A stretch of DNA of 64,000 bases from an uncultured Bacteroidales bacterium (GTDB taxonomy: Bacteria > Bacteroidota > Bacteroidia > Bacteroidales > UBA11471), in the NCBI GenBank assembly GCA_947593515.1, contig CANQDQ010000004.1, forward strand, positions 1-64,000, written 5' to 3'. Each line of letters begins with the position of its first letter. Positions within the stretch are counted from its first letter, which is position 1. This document shows, piece after piece, positions 9,298-16,428 of this stretch. The translations under genes and the position numbers were made by a program. A model generated the notes under the pieces. The model saw only the letters and a program-made list of their open reading frames with translations, had not been told where the DNA came from and did not search any database.

Positions 9298-9326
9298 GTG
9301 TCTATAAATCATTGATTTATAGACAC
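9298..9326. repeat. 29-bp palindrome inside the invertible segment
   Basis: GTGTCTATAAATCA, one unpaired T, then TGATTTATAGACAC: perfect 14-bp arms, preceded directly by a run of eight C (9290-9297). It could be a regulator or recombinase-accessory binding site, or a strong mRNA hairpin that changes strand on inversion. It has no U-tract. Confidence 0.6.
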
Positions 9327-9347
9327 TTGTATTATTCGTATATAAAA

Positions 9348-9367
9348 GGAATAACCGGTGTTATTCC
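9348..9367. repeat. 20-bp palindrome inside the invertible segment
   Basis: GGAATAAC-CGGT-GTTATTCC, perfect 8-bp arms, 21 bp from the larger palindrome. A protein-binding site is plausible. Confidence 0.5.
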
Positions 9368-9499
9368 CCGTCCGGCACGTTTCATTTCATTCGGTTTCAT
9401 ACTCTGCAACAGGGCGTTTGTTGTACATAATGTCACAAAAATCGAGCAAATCGATGGTTTGCACTGACGTATTGTAAAGCAAATCAATTTGTTACGACG

Positions 9500-9530
9500 T
9501 TGTATTCATTCTTACAGAGAGAGAATACAA
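9500..9530 (-). repeat. Right arm of the 31-bp inverted repeat (IRR)
   Basis: Inverted copy of 9191-9221. Its ends are TTGTATTC (9500-9507) and GAATACAA (9523-9530), an exact 8-bp inverted pair around a 15-bp middle, a layout typical of a tyrosine-recombinase core site. Confidence 0.85.
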
Positions 9531-9607
9531 ACTCATGCGATAAGGAGGTCTTGGATTCGCATAACAAGATTGAGTTGAGAAAAACAGTGGGAAAGATAAA
9601 ACAGTAT

Positions 9608-10942
9608 ATGAAAATAGACAAATGGATATTGCTTCTGTTTTTGCTCTGTGGGTGTTATGCCGGCTACGGGCAGGAGCATATATTCGCCGATACGTTGGGT
9701 TTACAGGTGCATTTCCGATACGGCTACTCGATTTTCGAGCCCGAGTTGAACGAAAACGGCGCCCGTCTCGACCGATTCATCGGCCGGCTGTGGGAGTTGC
9801 AGGCCGACACGACCTGCCGCATCGAGCGCCTGACGTTCGTGGGGGCCGCCTCGCCCGAAGGCAATACGGCGATGAACCGCCGCCTCTCCGCACGGCGTGC
9901 GGAGAATATCCTCGCCCATATCCGCACGCAGATCGAGCTGCCCGACTCGTTGGTAAGCGTCGTTTCGCTCGGCATCGACTGGGAGGGCCTGACCGCGCAG
10001 GTCGAGGCCTCGCAGATGCCCTACCGCGACGAGGTGCTGGATATTCTGTACCACACGCCCGAGTGGATACTCCGCGACGGCAAGATAGTCGATGGCCGCA
10101 AGCGCCGGTTGGAGATGCTGTGCGGCGGACAGGCGTGGTGGTATATGTGCGAGCAGTTTTTCCCGAAATTAAGAAGTTCCGATGTACGAGTCGTCTGCCG
10201 GGTCGTGCAGCGCACCGAGCCGCTTGTCCGCTTAGAGGGGAGCGATACCCTCGCGCTCACACCCCGGGAGCCGGTCGTGCCCGTGCCCGTTCCCCGCGAG
10301 ATGCCCGCGCTCAGCGAGATGCCCGCGCTCAGCGATACGGTTCGCCCGTCCGGAGTGGCGCTTCCGCCACAAAAGCCATTCTATATGTCGTTGAAGACCA
10401 ATATGCTCTACGACCTGCTGCTCGTGCCGAACATCGGAGCGGAGTTTTACGTTGGGCGCGGGTGGACAGTCGGCGGCACATGGGCGTATGCATGGTGGAG
10501 CCGAGAAAAGAGCCATTTCTACTGGCGCCTGTACGGCGGCGAGCTCTATGTCCGCAAATATTTCGGGCGCCTTGCAGCGGAAAAGCCGCTTACGGGGCAC
10601 CATCTCGGTGTTCACGGCGAGATATTCACCTACGATTTCGAGTTGGGCGGCCGCGGCTATATCGGCGGCAAACCGGGCGGAAACCTGTGGAACAAAATGA
10701 ATTACGCCGTGGGCGTGGAGTACGGCTATTCGCTGCCGATAACGCGCCGGTTGAACCTCGATTTCACCTTAGGCATCGGCTATTGGGGCGGGGAATACAA
10801 AATATACGACCCCGAAGACGGCCATTATGTCTGGAAAGAAACCCGACAGCGCCACTGGATCGGCCCCACGAAAGTGGAAATTTCGCTCGTATGGCTGCTC
10901 GGCCGCGGGAACTTCAACGAGAAGAAAGGGGGTAAGCGATGA
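9608..10942 (+). CDS. OmpA-like/DUF3575 fimbria-associated outer-membrane protein
   Basis: 444 residues from the ATG at 9608, where the signal peptide MKIDKWILLLFLL begins; upstream in-frame codons run back into the inverted repeat and are not needed. Residues about 30-150 have an OmpA-type pattern (FVGAASPEGNTAMNRRLSARRAENI) that in this family contacts peptidoglycan. A Pro-rich linker follows, with an exact 18-bp tandem duplication at 10298-10333 encoding EMPALS twice. Residues about 255-440 are a DUF3575 beta-barrel-like domain (KTNMLYDLLLVPNIGAEFYV). Genes of this type head Mfa-like fimbrial operons in Bacteroidales and are thought to anchor or assemble fimbriae. The next gene overlaps by 4 bp (ATGA). 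Expression should depend on the invertible promoter just upstream. Confidence 0.8.
   Translation: MKIDKWILLLFLLCGCYAGYGQEHIFADTLGLQVHFRYGYSIFEPELNENGARLDRFIGRLWELQADTTCRIERLTFVGAASPEGNTAMNRRLSARRAENILAHIRTQIELPDSLVSVVSLGIDWEGLTAQVEASQMPYRDEVLDILYHTPEWILRDGKIVDGRKRRLEMLCGGQAWWYMCEQFFPKLRSSDVRVVCRVVQRTEPLVRLEGSDTLALTPREPVVPVPVPREMPALSEMPALSDTVRPSGVALPPQKPFYMSLKTNMLYDLLLVPNIGAEFYVGRGWTVGGTWAYAWWSREKSHFYWRLYGGELYVRKYFGRLAAEKPLTGHHLGVHGEIFTYDFELGGRGYIGGKPGGNLWNKMNYAVGVEYGYSLPITRRLNLDFTLGIGYWGGEYKIYDPEDGHYVWKETRQRHWIGPTKVEISLVWLLGRGNFNEKKGGKR
10298..10333 (+). repeat. 18-bp tandem duplication in the linker
   Basis: The unit GAGATGCCCGCGCTCAGC occurs twice head to tail and encodes EMPALS-EMPALS in the Pro-rich linker. 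Copy number could change by slippage without breaking the frame. Confidence 0.8.
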
Positions 10943-11874
10943 AAAAAACGTATCTCTCTCTCTCGGTTATGCTTGCCCTCGTTTCGTGCGAACATAAGGA
11001 GTTGTGCTACGACCATCTGCATTCGCTGCTGCATTTGCAAGTCGTTTTCGATTGGACGCAAGCTCCGGAAGCCTCTCCGGCATCGATGTCCCTCTATTTG
11101 TTTCCGGCGGACGGCGGCAAGTCGATTCGCAATGAATTCACCGACCCTGCCGGCGGTGACGTACGCACGACAGAAGGCCGTTACGATGCCTTGTGCCTGA
11201 ACAGCGATGCCGAAGGCATCAGATACCGCAATACGGAAAAATGGGAAACGTTCGAAATCACGACGGTCTCTACATCGATGCTGCCGGAGTTCTCTTCGCT
11301 GGGGCTCCGTTCCGACGATGCGCCGAGGGCGCTGGGGGCGGAAAACGAGCGGGTCGCTGCGCCACCCCGAATGGTCTGGAGCGACTGCCGGACGGGTGTC
11401 GATGTGTCGGCCGAGGAGCACCGGCTCACGCTCTCGCCCTCGGCGGCGGTGGGCCGCTGCACGGTGGAAATCCGCCATGCCGAGAACCTCGCTCATGTTC
11501 AGGAATTGAGCGCCTCGCTTTCGGGCATGGCGGGCGGTTTCCTTGTCGGGGCCGGCAAGGCCTCGGCCGAGCGGGTAACGATTCCTTTCGAAATGTCGAA
11601 AAGCGATGCGACCACCCTTACGGGTTCGTTGCAGACCTTCGGCCATTGCCCCGCCGGGCACACCGCGCATACCCTCATCGTCTATGCCCTGCTGGCCGAC
11701 GGCAGAAAATGGTATTACACCTATGACGTAACGGAGCAAATCCATACCGCCCCCGATCAGCACGACATTCGTATTCTGCTCGACGGGCTGCCGCTGCCGG
11801 AGGCGGCGGGCTCCGGCGGATTCCGGCCTACGGTGGAGAGTTGGCGTGACGTGTATATAGATATAGAAATGTAA
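10939..11874 (+). CDS. DUF5119 fimbrial-operon lipoprotein
   Basis: 311 residues; lipobox LALVSC with Cys17, followed by EHKE. The N-terminal pattern CYDHLHSLLHLQVVFDW ... MSLYLFPADGG is that of DUF5119 proteins, which resemble the Mfa2/FimB fimbrial anchor family and sit in fimbrillin operons. The likely role is anchoring or capping the fimbria at the outer membrane. It overlaps the OmpA/DUF3575 gene by 4 bp, so translation is coupled. The fimbrillin gene follows after 62 bp. Confidence 0.75.
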   Translation: MKKTYLSLSVMLALVSCEHKELCYDHLHSLLHLQVVFDWTQAPEASPASMSLYLFPADGGKSIRNEFTDPAGGDVRTTEGRYDALCLNSDAEGIRYRNTEKWETFEITTVSTSMLPEFSSLGLRSDDAPRALGAENERVAAPPRMVWSDCRTGVDVSAEEHRLTLSPSAAVGRCTVEIRHAENLAHVQELSASLSGMAGGFLVGAGKASAERVTIPFEMSKSDATTLTGSLQTFGHCPAGHTAHTLIVYALLADGRKWYYTYDVTEQIHTAPDQHDIRILLDGLPLPEAAGSGGFRPTVESWRDVYIDIEM

Positions 11875-11936
11875 TTCGCTTTTGTGAAAAGAAATAACAA
11901 TTATTCATCTATTTATTCATTACAAAATTATGTATT

Positions 11937-13025
11937 ATGAAAAAGACATTATTTTTACTCGCAGCAGCGGCGATAAGCACCGCCTGCTCGATGGACGAAA
12001 CGACCGAGGTCGTCGCCGAAGGTTTGCCGATCGCCTTCCGTACCGCAGTGGCAACGCGGAGCGCGCAGATATTCAACGCTCCGAGTGATCTCTCGCAATT
12101 CAAGGCTGTGGCGTTCTATCCTGATGGAAATAATTTTTTCAACGAAGAGCCCTTCACTGTGTCGGATGACGATGGTGGTTCCTATACTGCCACGACCTCG
12201 TACTACTGGCCGACGGACGGCAGTGAGCTGACTTTCTATGCCTATGCTCCTACAGACCTCAACGGCGGTACAGTGAATGCTACGCGCGAAAGCACAACGA
12301 TTGAGTATACGCCAGCTTCTGATATTAGTAAGCAAAGTGATTTCATTACGGCTATGAACACGGGCTCCATAAAAAATCAGGAGACGGGGGTGGATCTGTC
12401 GTTCAAACACGCGTTGTCGCAGATCGATGTCCAAGCCTACTACGTGGACGAGGACGGGGGAGACTCCTATACATATAAAATCGATAGCGTTAAAATCGTG
12501 AATGTCGACGGCACTGCAACATACACATTCGCAACAACATCAGAGGGAGAGGGAGTATGGACGGAAGGAGAGACTTCTGACGCCCCAACTACCACCTATA
12601 AGGTGGATAATAACATAAATATGCCCGCCTCCTCGCCCGAAACGATCTTGAGTGGTGGAACGTGGATGCTTATTCCCCAGTCGCAATCGGCATGGGTGGG
12701 CGATGCAACGAACAGTGGAACGTATTTGGCTGTAAAGATTCAAATTACGGACAAAGGTGGTGCCCTCAAATATCCTCGGGGAGAAGATATCACCGCCGAC
12801 AGTGGCGATGACGCTTACGGTTGGACAGCTGTAGGAATCGCTCCAAACTGGGAACAGGGCAACAAATACATCTATCAGCTGAAATTTACGGACACCAATG
12901 CCGGCATAATTCCTCCCGGAGAGCCCGGCGAGGGAGAGCCCGTTCTGGGTGGGCCGATCGTGTTCAATGTTGTTTCGGTCGAAGGCTGGATCGACAACAC
13001 CGAACTCGACGTAGAAATGGAGTAG
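11937..13025 (+). CDS. Fimbrillin-family (Mfa1-like) subunit
   Basis: 362-residue lipoprotein precursor; lipobox ISTAC (Cys17). The conserved fimbrillin pattern is clear: ADGLPIAF-type strand near residue 28, KAVAFYPDG, SYYWPTDGSELTFYAYAP, SDFITAMN, LSFKHALSQIDVQA, and a C-terminal FNVVSVEGWIDNT strand. Family knowledge: the precursor is lipidated, exported, cut after an arginine by an Arg-specific protease, and polymerises by strand exchange. Arg41 in VATRS is a candidate cut site. The middle of the gene is visibly less GC-rich than its flanks, as expected for a diversifying surface antigen. Probably the major shaft subunit. Confidence 0.85.
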   Translation: MKKTLFLLAAAAISTACSMDETTEVVAEGLPIAFRTAVATRSAQIFNAPSDLSQFKAVAFYPDGNNFFNEEPFTVSDDDGGSYTATTSYYWPTDGSELTFYAYAPTDLNGGTVNATRESTTIEYTPASDISKQSDFITAMNTGSIKNQETGVDLSFKHALSQIDVQAYYVDEDGGDSYTYKIDSVKIVNVDGTATYTFATTSEGEGVWTEGETSDAPTTTYKVDNNINMPASSPETILSGGTWMLIPQSQSAWVGDATNSGTYLAVKIQITDKGGALKYPRGEDITADSGDDAYGWTAVGIAPNWEQGNKYIYQLKFTDTNAGIIPPGEPGEGEPVLGGPIVFNVVSVEGWIDNTELDVEME

Positions 13026-13065
13026 TAAACGCCGCTCCGAGGGGCGTCGATTCCTCGGAAAATTT

Positions 13066-13097
13066 ACCCGCGGCGGGTTGAATGTCCCGCCGCGGGT
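13066..13097 (+). promoter_or_regulatory. Strong GC-rich hairpin between the two fimbrillin genes
   Basis: ACCCGCGGCGGG (13066-13077) and CCCGCCGCGGGT (13086-13097) make a 12-bp stem with an 8-nt loop and no U-tract. It probably stabilises the upstream fimbrillin message or lowers read-through to the second subunit, setting their ratio. Confidence 0.55.
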
Positions 13098-13120
13098 GCA
13101 AAGTTAAAAATACGTGAACG

Positions 13121-14278
13121 ATGAAAAAGAAGAACCTGTTTCGCAAAATATACCGGCTCGGAGCGTGGTGTGCGCTTTCCGGCATGTCGGTGTTGGCCGC
13201 TTGCACCGACGAGGCGGCGACCGGACTGCCGGCGGAGGGCGCGGCGATACGTTTCGATGTCGGATTGTCCGAAACGTGGGAATCGGGCGGCTCCGCGCCG
13301 GCAGCAGCGCCGGCGGCGGAACGCCCCGACACGCTCGCGGCGCGCGGCGCGGAAATCCCGATACACTCGCAGAGCACGGCTTCGAACATAACCGTTACGG
13401 TCATCGACGGTCTTCCTCCGCGTACCAAGTTCGCCGGTCCGCAGACGCGGGGAGCACAAAAGGACACGAGTACGTCTTTAAGTGACTACTGCGGCGATCC
13501 GGAAACGTTCGGGATGTTAGCTTATGTTTTAGATAACAGCAGTGAGAATTGGGTGCCATATATAAGTAACACCAAAATGAGCATTGACGGGTCGCTCGCC
13601 GACGGGGGCTATGTCTACTGGCCCGGAACATGGCGGGACTGCTCCATACGTTTCTACGCCTATGCGCCCTATTCCGACGCCGACAATGAAAATAGCGACG
13701 GAACAAAAAGAGGAATAGGAATCCCCTATACGAATCCTTCGAACGCCAACGAACAAATAGATTTTCTCGTGGCCGCCACCGAAGCCTACGAGAGTGGCAA
13801 CTACCCTGAGGCGGTGCCGCTCATATTCAAGCACGCGCTTACGGCGGTGGCATTCAAATTCTCCTTCACAGACCTATACCAAACGGATTATCCGACTCAG
13901 ATTACCGGAATCACGATCAAAAGCGTGGGCATGGCTGGCACATATTCTGTCGCGTCTGGTGAATCGGAAGGGAAGTGGGCGATTTCAGAGCGAGGGGAGG
14001 CTACACTGACCATCAGCGACGACAACCAAAAGTGCAGCTATGTTGATGATCTGAAGTACTGTCAATGGCCACTAAAATTTGATGATCCTCCCGTCGATTA
14101 TTTCTTAATGATACCCCAGTCGATGAACGGTATATCTCTCACGGTGTTTTATATAAACGAATCCGGCGGCCAATCCCGTTATAATGTCTTATATCCTTAT
14201 AAGGAGTTGGAGTGGAAGCCCGGCACAACCGTTGTCTACAACGCAAGCATTAATCCGGATGTAATTGAGAATTGGTAA
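13121..14278 (+). CDS. Fimbrillin-family minor subunit (second)
   Basis: 385-residue lipoprotein precursor; lipobox VLAAC (Cys28). It shares the fimbrillin signature with the gene before it: YVYWPGTWRDCSIRFYAYAP, EQIDFLVAAT, PLIFKHALTAVAFKFSF, and a final WKPGTTVVYNASINPDVI strand. A longer, Ala-rich N-terminal segment (residues about 60-85) separates the lipid anchor from the domain, and PQTRGAQK offers an arginine for processing. Being downstream of the likely shaft gene and behind a strong hairpin, it is probably a less abundant tip or accessory subunit; that is inference. Confidence 0.82.
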   Translation: MKKKNLFRKIYRLGAWCALSGMSVLAACTDEAATGLPAEGAAIRFDVGLSETWESGGSAPAAAPAAERPDTLAARGAEIPIHSQSTASNITVTVIDGLPPRTKFAGPQTRGAQKDTSTSLSDYCGDPETFGMLAYVLDNSSENWVPYISNTKMSIDGSLADGGYVYWPGTWRDCSIRFYAYAPYSDADNENSDGTKRGIGIPYTNPSNANEQIDFLVAATEAYESGNYPEAVPLIFKHALTAVAFKFSFTDLYQTDYPTQITGITIKSVGMAGTYSVASGESEGKWAISERGEATLTISDDNQKCSYVDDLKYCQWPLKFDDPPVDYFLMIPQSMNGISLTVFYINESGGQSRYNVLYPYKELEWKPGTTVVYNASINPDVIENW

Positions 14279-14353
14279 CTTTCCTCTGTGATACGTTGTG
14301 CCGTGTTATGCTGTGCCTATTTGTTCCCCGCCGCGCTATGCTGCACCGTCCGT

Positions 14354-14455
14354 GTTATGTCGGCACCCGAGCGTGAGCAGCATCGTGGCGAAGGTCTGCC
14401 GGCCGGTGTGGAAGTTCACGTTCTTGAAACAGATGGCGATATCTGCCACTCTCAT
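14354..14455 (-). pseudogene. Relic of a tyrosine recombinase (integrase) C-terminal domain
   Basis: The minus strand encodes MRVADIAICFKNVNF followed by HTGRQTFATMLLTLG, which matches the catalytic H-x-x-R box of Bacteroides-type phage integrases (usual form HxxRHTFATxxLTLG). The sequence then diverges and the rest of the domain, including the catalytic tyrosine, is missing. Nothing upstream of residue 1 remains because the ATPase gene ends at 14458. It is a small, dead fragment. Its place directly after a fimbrial operon with an invertible promoter suggests a lost recombinase from this locus or a former mobile element. Confidence 0.65.
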
Positions 14456-14457
14456 AC

Positions 14458-15888
14458 TCACGAATTAAAAAGATCGTCCATCGTTACCTCGCTGTGAACG
14501 ATGCTGTGGCTTTTAACATTGGCAACGCCGTATGTGGTTATAAATGTGTGAACCAACGTCTTGTTCGTCTTGGTCATCTCTTTGAACAGACTTGACCGCT
14601 CTCGTAACTGACGCTCGTATTCAGGTTTGATGCGGTATGCACCAACACTGAATTTCATTTCGCAGAGATGGATAATGCGGTCGGCGCGTTCGATAATCAT
14701 ATCTATCTGCCCGCCGGAAATTCCTTCTTCCTTGTTTGGTTTGAGTTGCCACGAGGATAATGATGTGGCAATACCTCTTATTCCCAATGCGGATTTAATC
14801 TGTTTGTGATGCCTCATGCAGACAAGTTCAAAGCTGCTGCCCATCCAATCGAATACACGACCTGAGTCGCGATGGTTGCTCCACCACTCCTCGTCATGCG
14901 AAAGATTATCGGCAAGGAACCGAAAATAAAACAGCGAAAAGAAATCGGTAAGTCTGTAAACCGCTCCGCGACGCTTGTTGCCATATTGCAGCCACTTCTC
15001 AATCATATCAGACCGTTCAAGATTGTTGATGACCTTGGTGATATTGCTGCTTTTCAGGGGTAGTGATTTGATTATATCACCTCTCGTCAGTCCGGATTCA
15101 TGTTCGCTGAGCAGTTGAACGACGGCAGTGTACAAATCGGCATTATCGAAAAGAGCATGATACAATTCGTCAAACTCCAATTTTAGAAGTGCGCCGTCAT
15201 TAAAGAAAAGCCGGTCGATATTTTGCGTGAAACTCAATTCAGAGTCAAGGAGGCTGTAATAAAATGGAACACCGCCAAGTACCATATATGTTTGGGTTAA
15301 TTGATAGCGGTCCCATTCTATGCCTTTGGTGGCAAGATATCGCTCTGTTTCATTCAATGTAAACGGAGCCAGATGCAGATTACAGGTTATTCGGGCATGC
15401 AGACCGCCTTTGTTGGCGACAATCTTGTCTTTCATCCACGATGTAGCCGAACCGGTAGCGATAAGCATAATGTTCCGCTGCGACATAGCCCAACCGTTCC
15501 AGAAGTTTTCAAGGGCAGATACAAAGATTGACCTCCCGGAATCCATCCAAGGCATTTCATCTATAAAAACAATTCTTTTGCGATCGGCAGGCAAAGTAGA
15601 CAAATACTCTTCAAGGGCATAGAACGCTTCGTCCCAATTGTGCAGATTGCCGAACTGCTTTGTCGAATATCCGTTAAGTACTCTCAAAAAGTTGTTCAAC
15701 TGCCGTCGGGTGGTCATGCCGTGCGCGCCGACATATTTGAAATCGAACTGTTGATTGAAGAATTCTTCGATCAGGAATGTTTTTCCGATACGTCGTCTGC
15801 CGTGAACGATAACCAATTCCGACCTGTCCGAGTTCAGACATCGCTCTAATTCCGCATATTCTTTGTCGCGTCCGATAAGTTTGCTCAT
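14458..15888 (-). CDS. AAA+ ATPase with DUF234-type nuclease-like C-terminus
   Basis: 476 residues. Walker A is GRRRIGKT (residues 30-37) and Walker B is IVFIDE (106-111), followed by the archaeal-ATPase sensor region LIATGSATSWM. A winged-helix segment (residues about 255-310, SGLTRGDIIKSLPLKSSNITKVINNLE) precedes a C-terminal DUF234-like domain in which QIDMIIERADRIIHLCEMKF carries the D...ExK spacing of PD-(D/E)xK nucleases. The family is widespread in Bacteroidetes and archaea, and its cellular role is unsettled. Four alternating copies of a ~21-bp repeat lie upstream at 15943-16082. Confidence 0.85.
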   Translation of the reverse strand: MSKLIGRDKEYAELERCLNSDRSELVIVHGRRRIGKTFLIEEFFNQQFDFKYVGAHGMTTRRQLNNFLRVLNGYSTKQFGNLHNWDEAFYALEEYLSTLPADRKRIVFIDEMPWMDSGRSIFVSALENFWNGWAMSQRNIMLIATGSATSWMKDKIVANKGGLHARITCNLHLAPFTLNETERYLATKGIEWDRYQLTQTYMVLGGVPFYYSLLDSELSFTQNIDRLFFNDGALLKLEFDELYHALFDNADLYTAVVQLLSEHESGLTRGDIIKSLPLKSSNITKVINNLERSDMIEKWLQYGNKRRGAVYRLTDFFSLFYFRFLADNLSHDEEWWSNHRDSGRVFDWMGSSFELVCMRHHKQIKSALGIRGIATSLSSWQLKPNKEEGISGGQIDMIIERADRIIHLCEMKFSVGAYRIKPEYERQLRERSSLFKEMTKTNKTLVHTFITTYGVANVKSHSIVHSEVTMDDLFNS

Positions 15889-15942
15889 ATCTCATGATTT
15901 TGACGCAAAAATAATCATTTGCAATTGAACAGTCAAAAATAA

Positions 15943-16082
15943 AAACCACAAAACTGTATTTATCTATGATTTTTTATGACATAAATACAGTTCTGTGGTT
16001 CGCAAAATAGTGCTGCCATAACTCAAAACCACAAAACTGTATTTATCTCCGATAAAATGGCAGATAAGTTCAGATTTGTGGT
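15943..16082. repeat. Four copies of a ~21-bp repeat in alternating orientation
   Basis: Core ACCACAAAACTGTATTTAT. Copies: forward 15943-15965, reverse 15981-16000 (one mismatch), forward 16025-16048 (identical to the first over 23 bp), reverse 16062-16082 (three mismatches). They form two inverted pairs with 13-15-bp spacers and occupy the region directly upstream of the ATPase gene that starts at 15888. Operator sites for a dimeric regulator, or target sites of the neighbouring ATPase-nuclease, are possible. Confidence 0.8.
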
Positions 16083-16102
16083 CAAGCGTACTTCCGGAGT
16101 CT

Positions 16103-16243
16103 TTACTGCGTTACGAAGACTCTCCAACTTCCATCTTTTTCTCCGCGCTCTACATACTTCTTGGAAATCAGTTGATCCACCAGTTTCTGTATAGCTGTCA
16201 TACTGATGCCGGTTTCCTTTTTCATGTCTGCAAGCGTCAATAT
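16103..16243 (-). pseudogene. Relic of a winged-helix protein C-terminus
   Basis: The minus strand reads ILTLADMKKETGISMTA, then QKLVDQLISKKYVERGEK and GSWRVFVTQ before a stop at 16103. This is a typical winged-helix tail as found at the end of Bacteroidetes AlbA-type ATP-binding regulators. The frame has no suitable start and is closed by a stop a few codons further upstream, so only a fragment remains. Confidence 0.5.
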
Positions 16244-16252
16244 ACAAAAAAC

Positions 16253-16289
16253 ATTCGAAAAGGTTGTACTTACACAATCTTTTTCGAAT
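16253..16289. repeat. Imperfect inverted repeat
   Basis: ATTCGAAAAGGTTGT (16253-16267) faces ACAATCTTTTTCGAAT (16274-16289); arms pair with one mismatch and one bulge. It spans the 3' end of the small minus-strand frame ending at 16270 and may be a hairpin or protein site. Confidence 0.45.
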
Positions 16290-16416
16290 CATTTTCAAAA
16301 GAAAAATAAGTTTCAAACGTCGTTGAATCTATAAATAGCAACGTACGAGCGTCTTCGGGACTGATGTCGAGCAATCGCACAATGCGGTTCCGGCCGGTGC
16401 CGCGACAGGTCGGCAT
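16270..16416 (-). CDS. Possible 48-residue hypothetical protein or gene fragment
   Basis: A minus-strand frame starts with ATG at 16416, 12 bp after the DUF4143 ATPase stop: MPTCRGTGRNRIVRLLDIS, then PEDARTLLFIDSTTFETYF. The composition is protein-like, but I do not recognise it. With the neighbouring winged-helix relic it may be what is left of one decayed gene. Confidence 0.35.
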   Translation of the reverse strand: MPTCRGTGRNRIVRLLDISPEDARTLLFIDSTTFETYFSFENDSKKIV

Positions 16417-16428
16417 TCGGCTTTGCCG

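Larger units (their letters stand above)
9191..9530. other. Candidate invertible promoter segment
   Basis: Two 31-bp arms in opposite orientation enclose about 280 bp that hold no gene but do hold a promoter close to the left arm (9230-9260, minus strand). The right arm ends 78 bp before the first codon of the fimbrial operon. This is the architecture of phase-variable invertible promoters known from Bacteroides capsule and surface-protein loci. As sequenced, the promoter points away from the fimbrial genes (OFF for them) and toward the SusC operon. Inversion would put its start point at the right arm, reading into the gene at 9608. No recombinase gene is intact in the window, so the invertase would act from elsewhere; a recombinase relic lies at 14354-14455. 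Confidence 0.75.
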
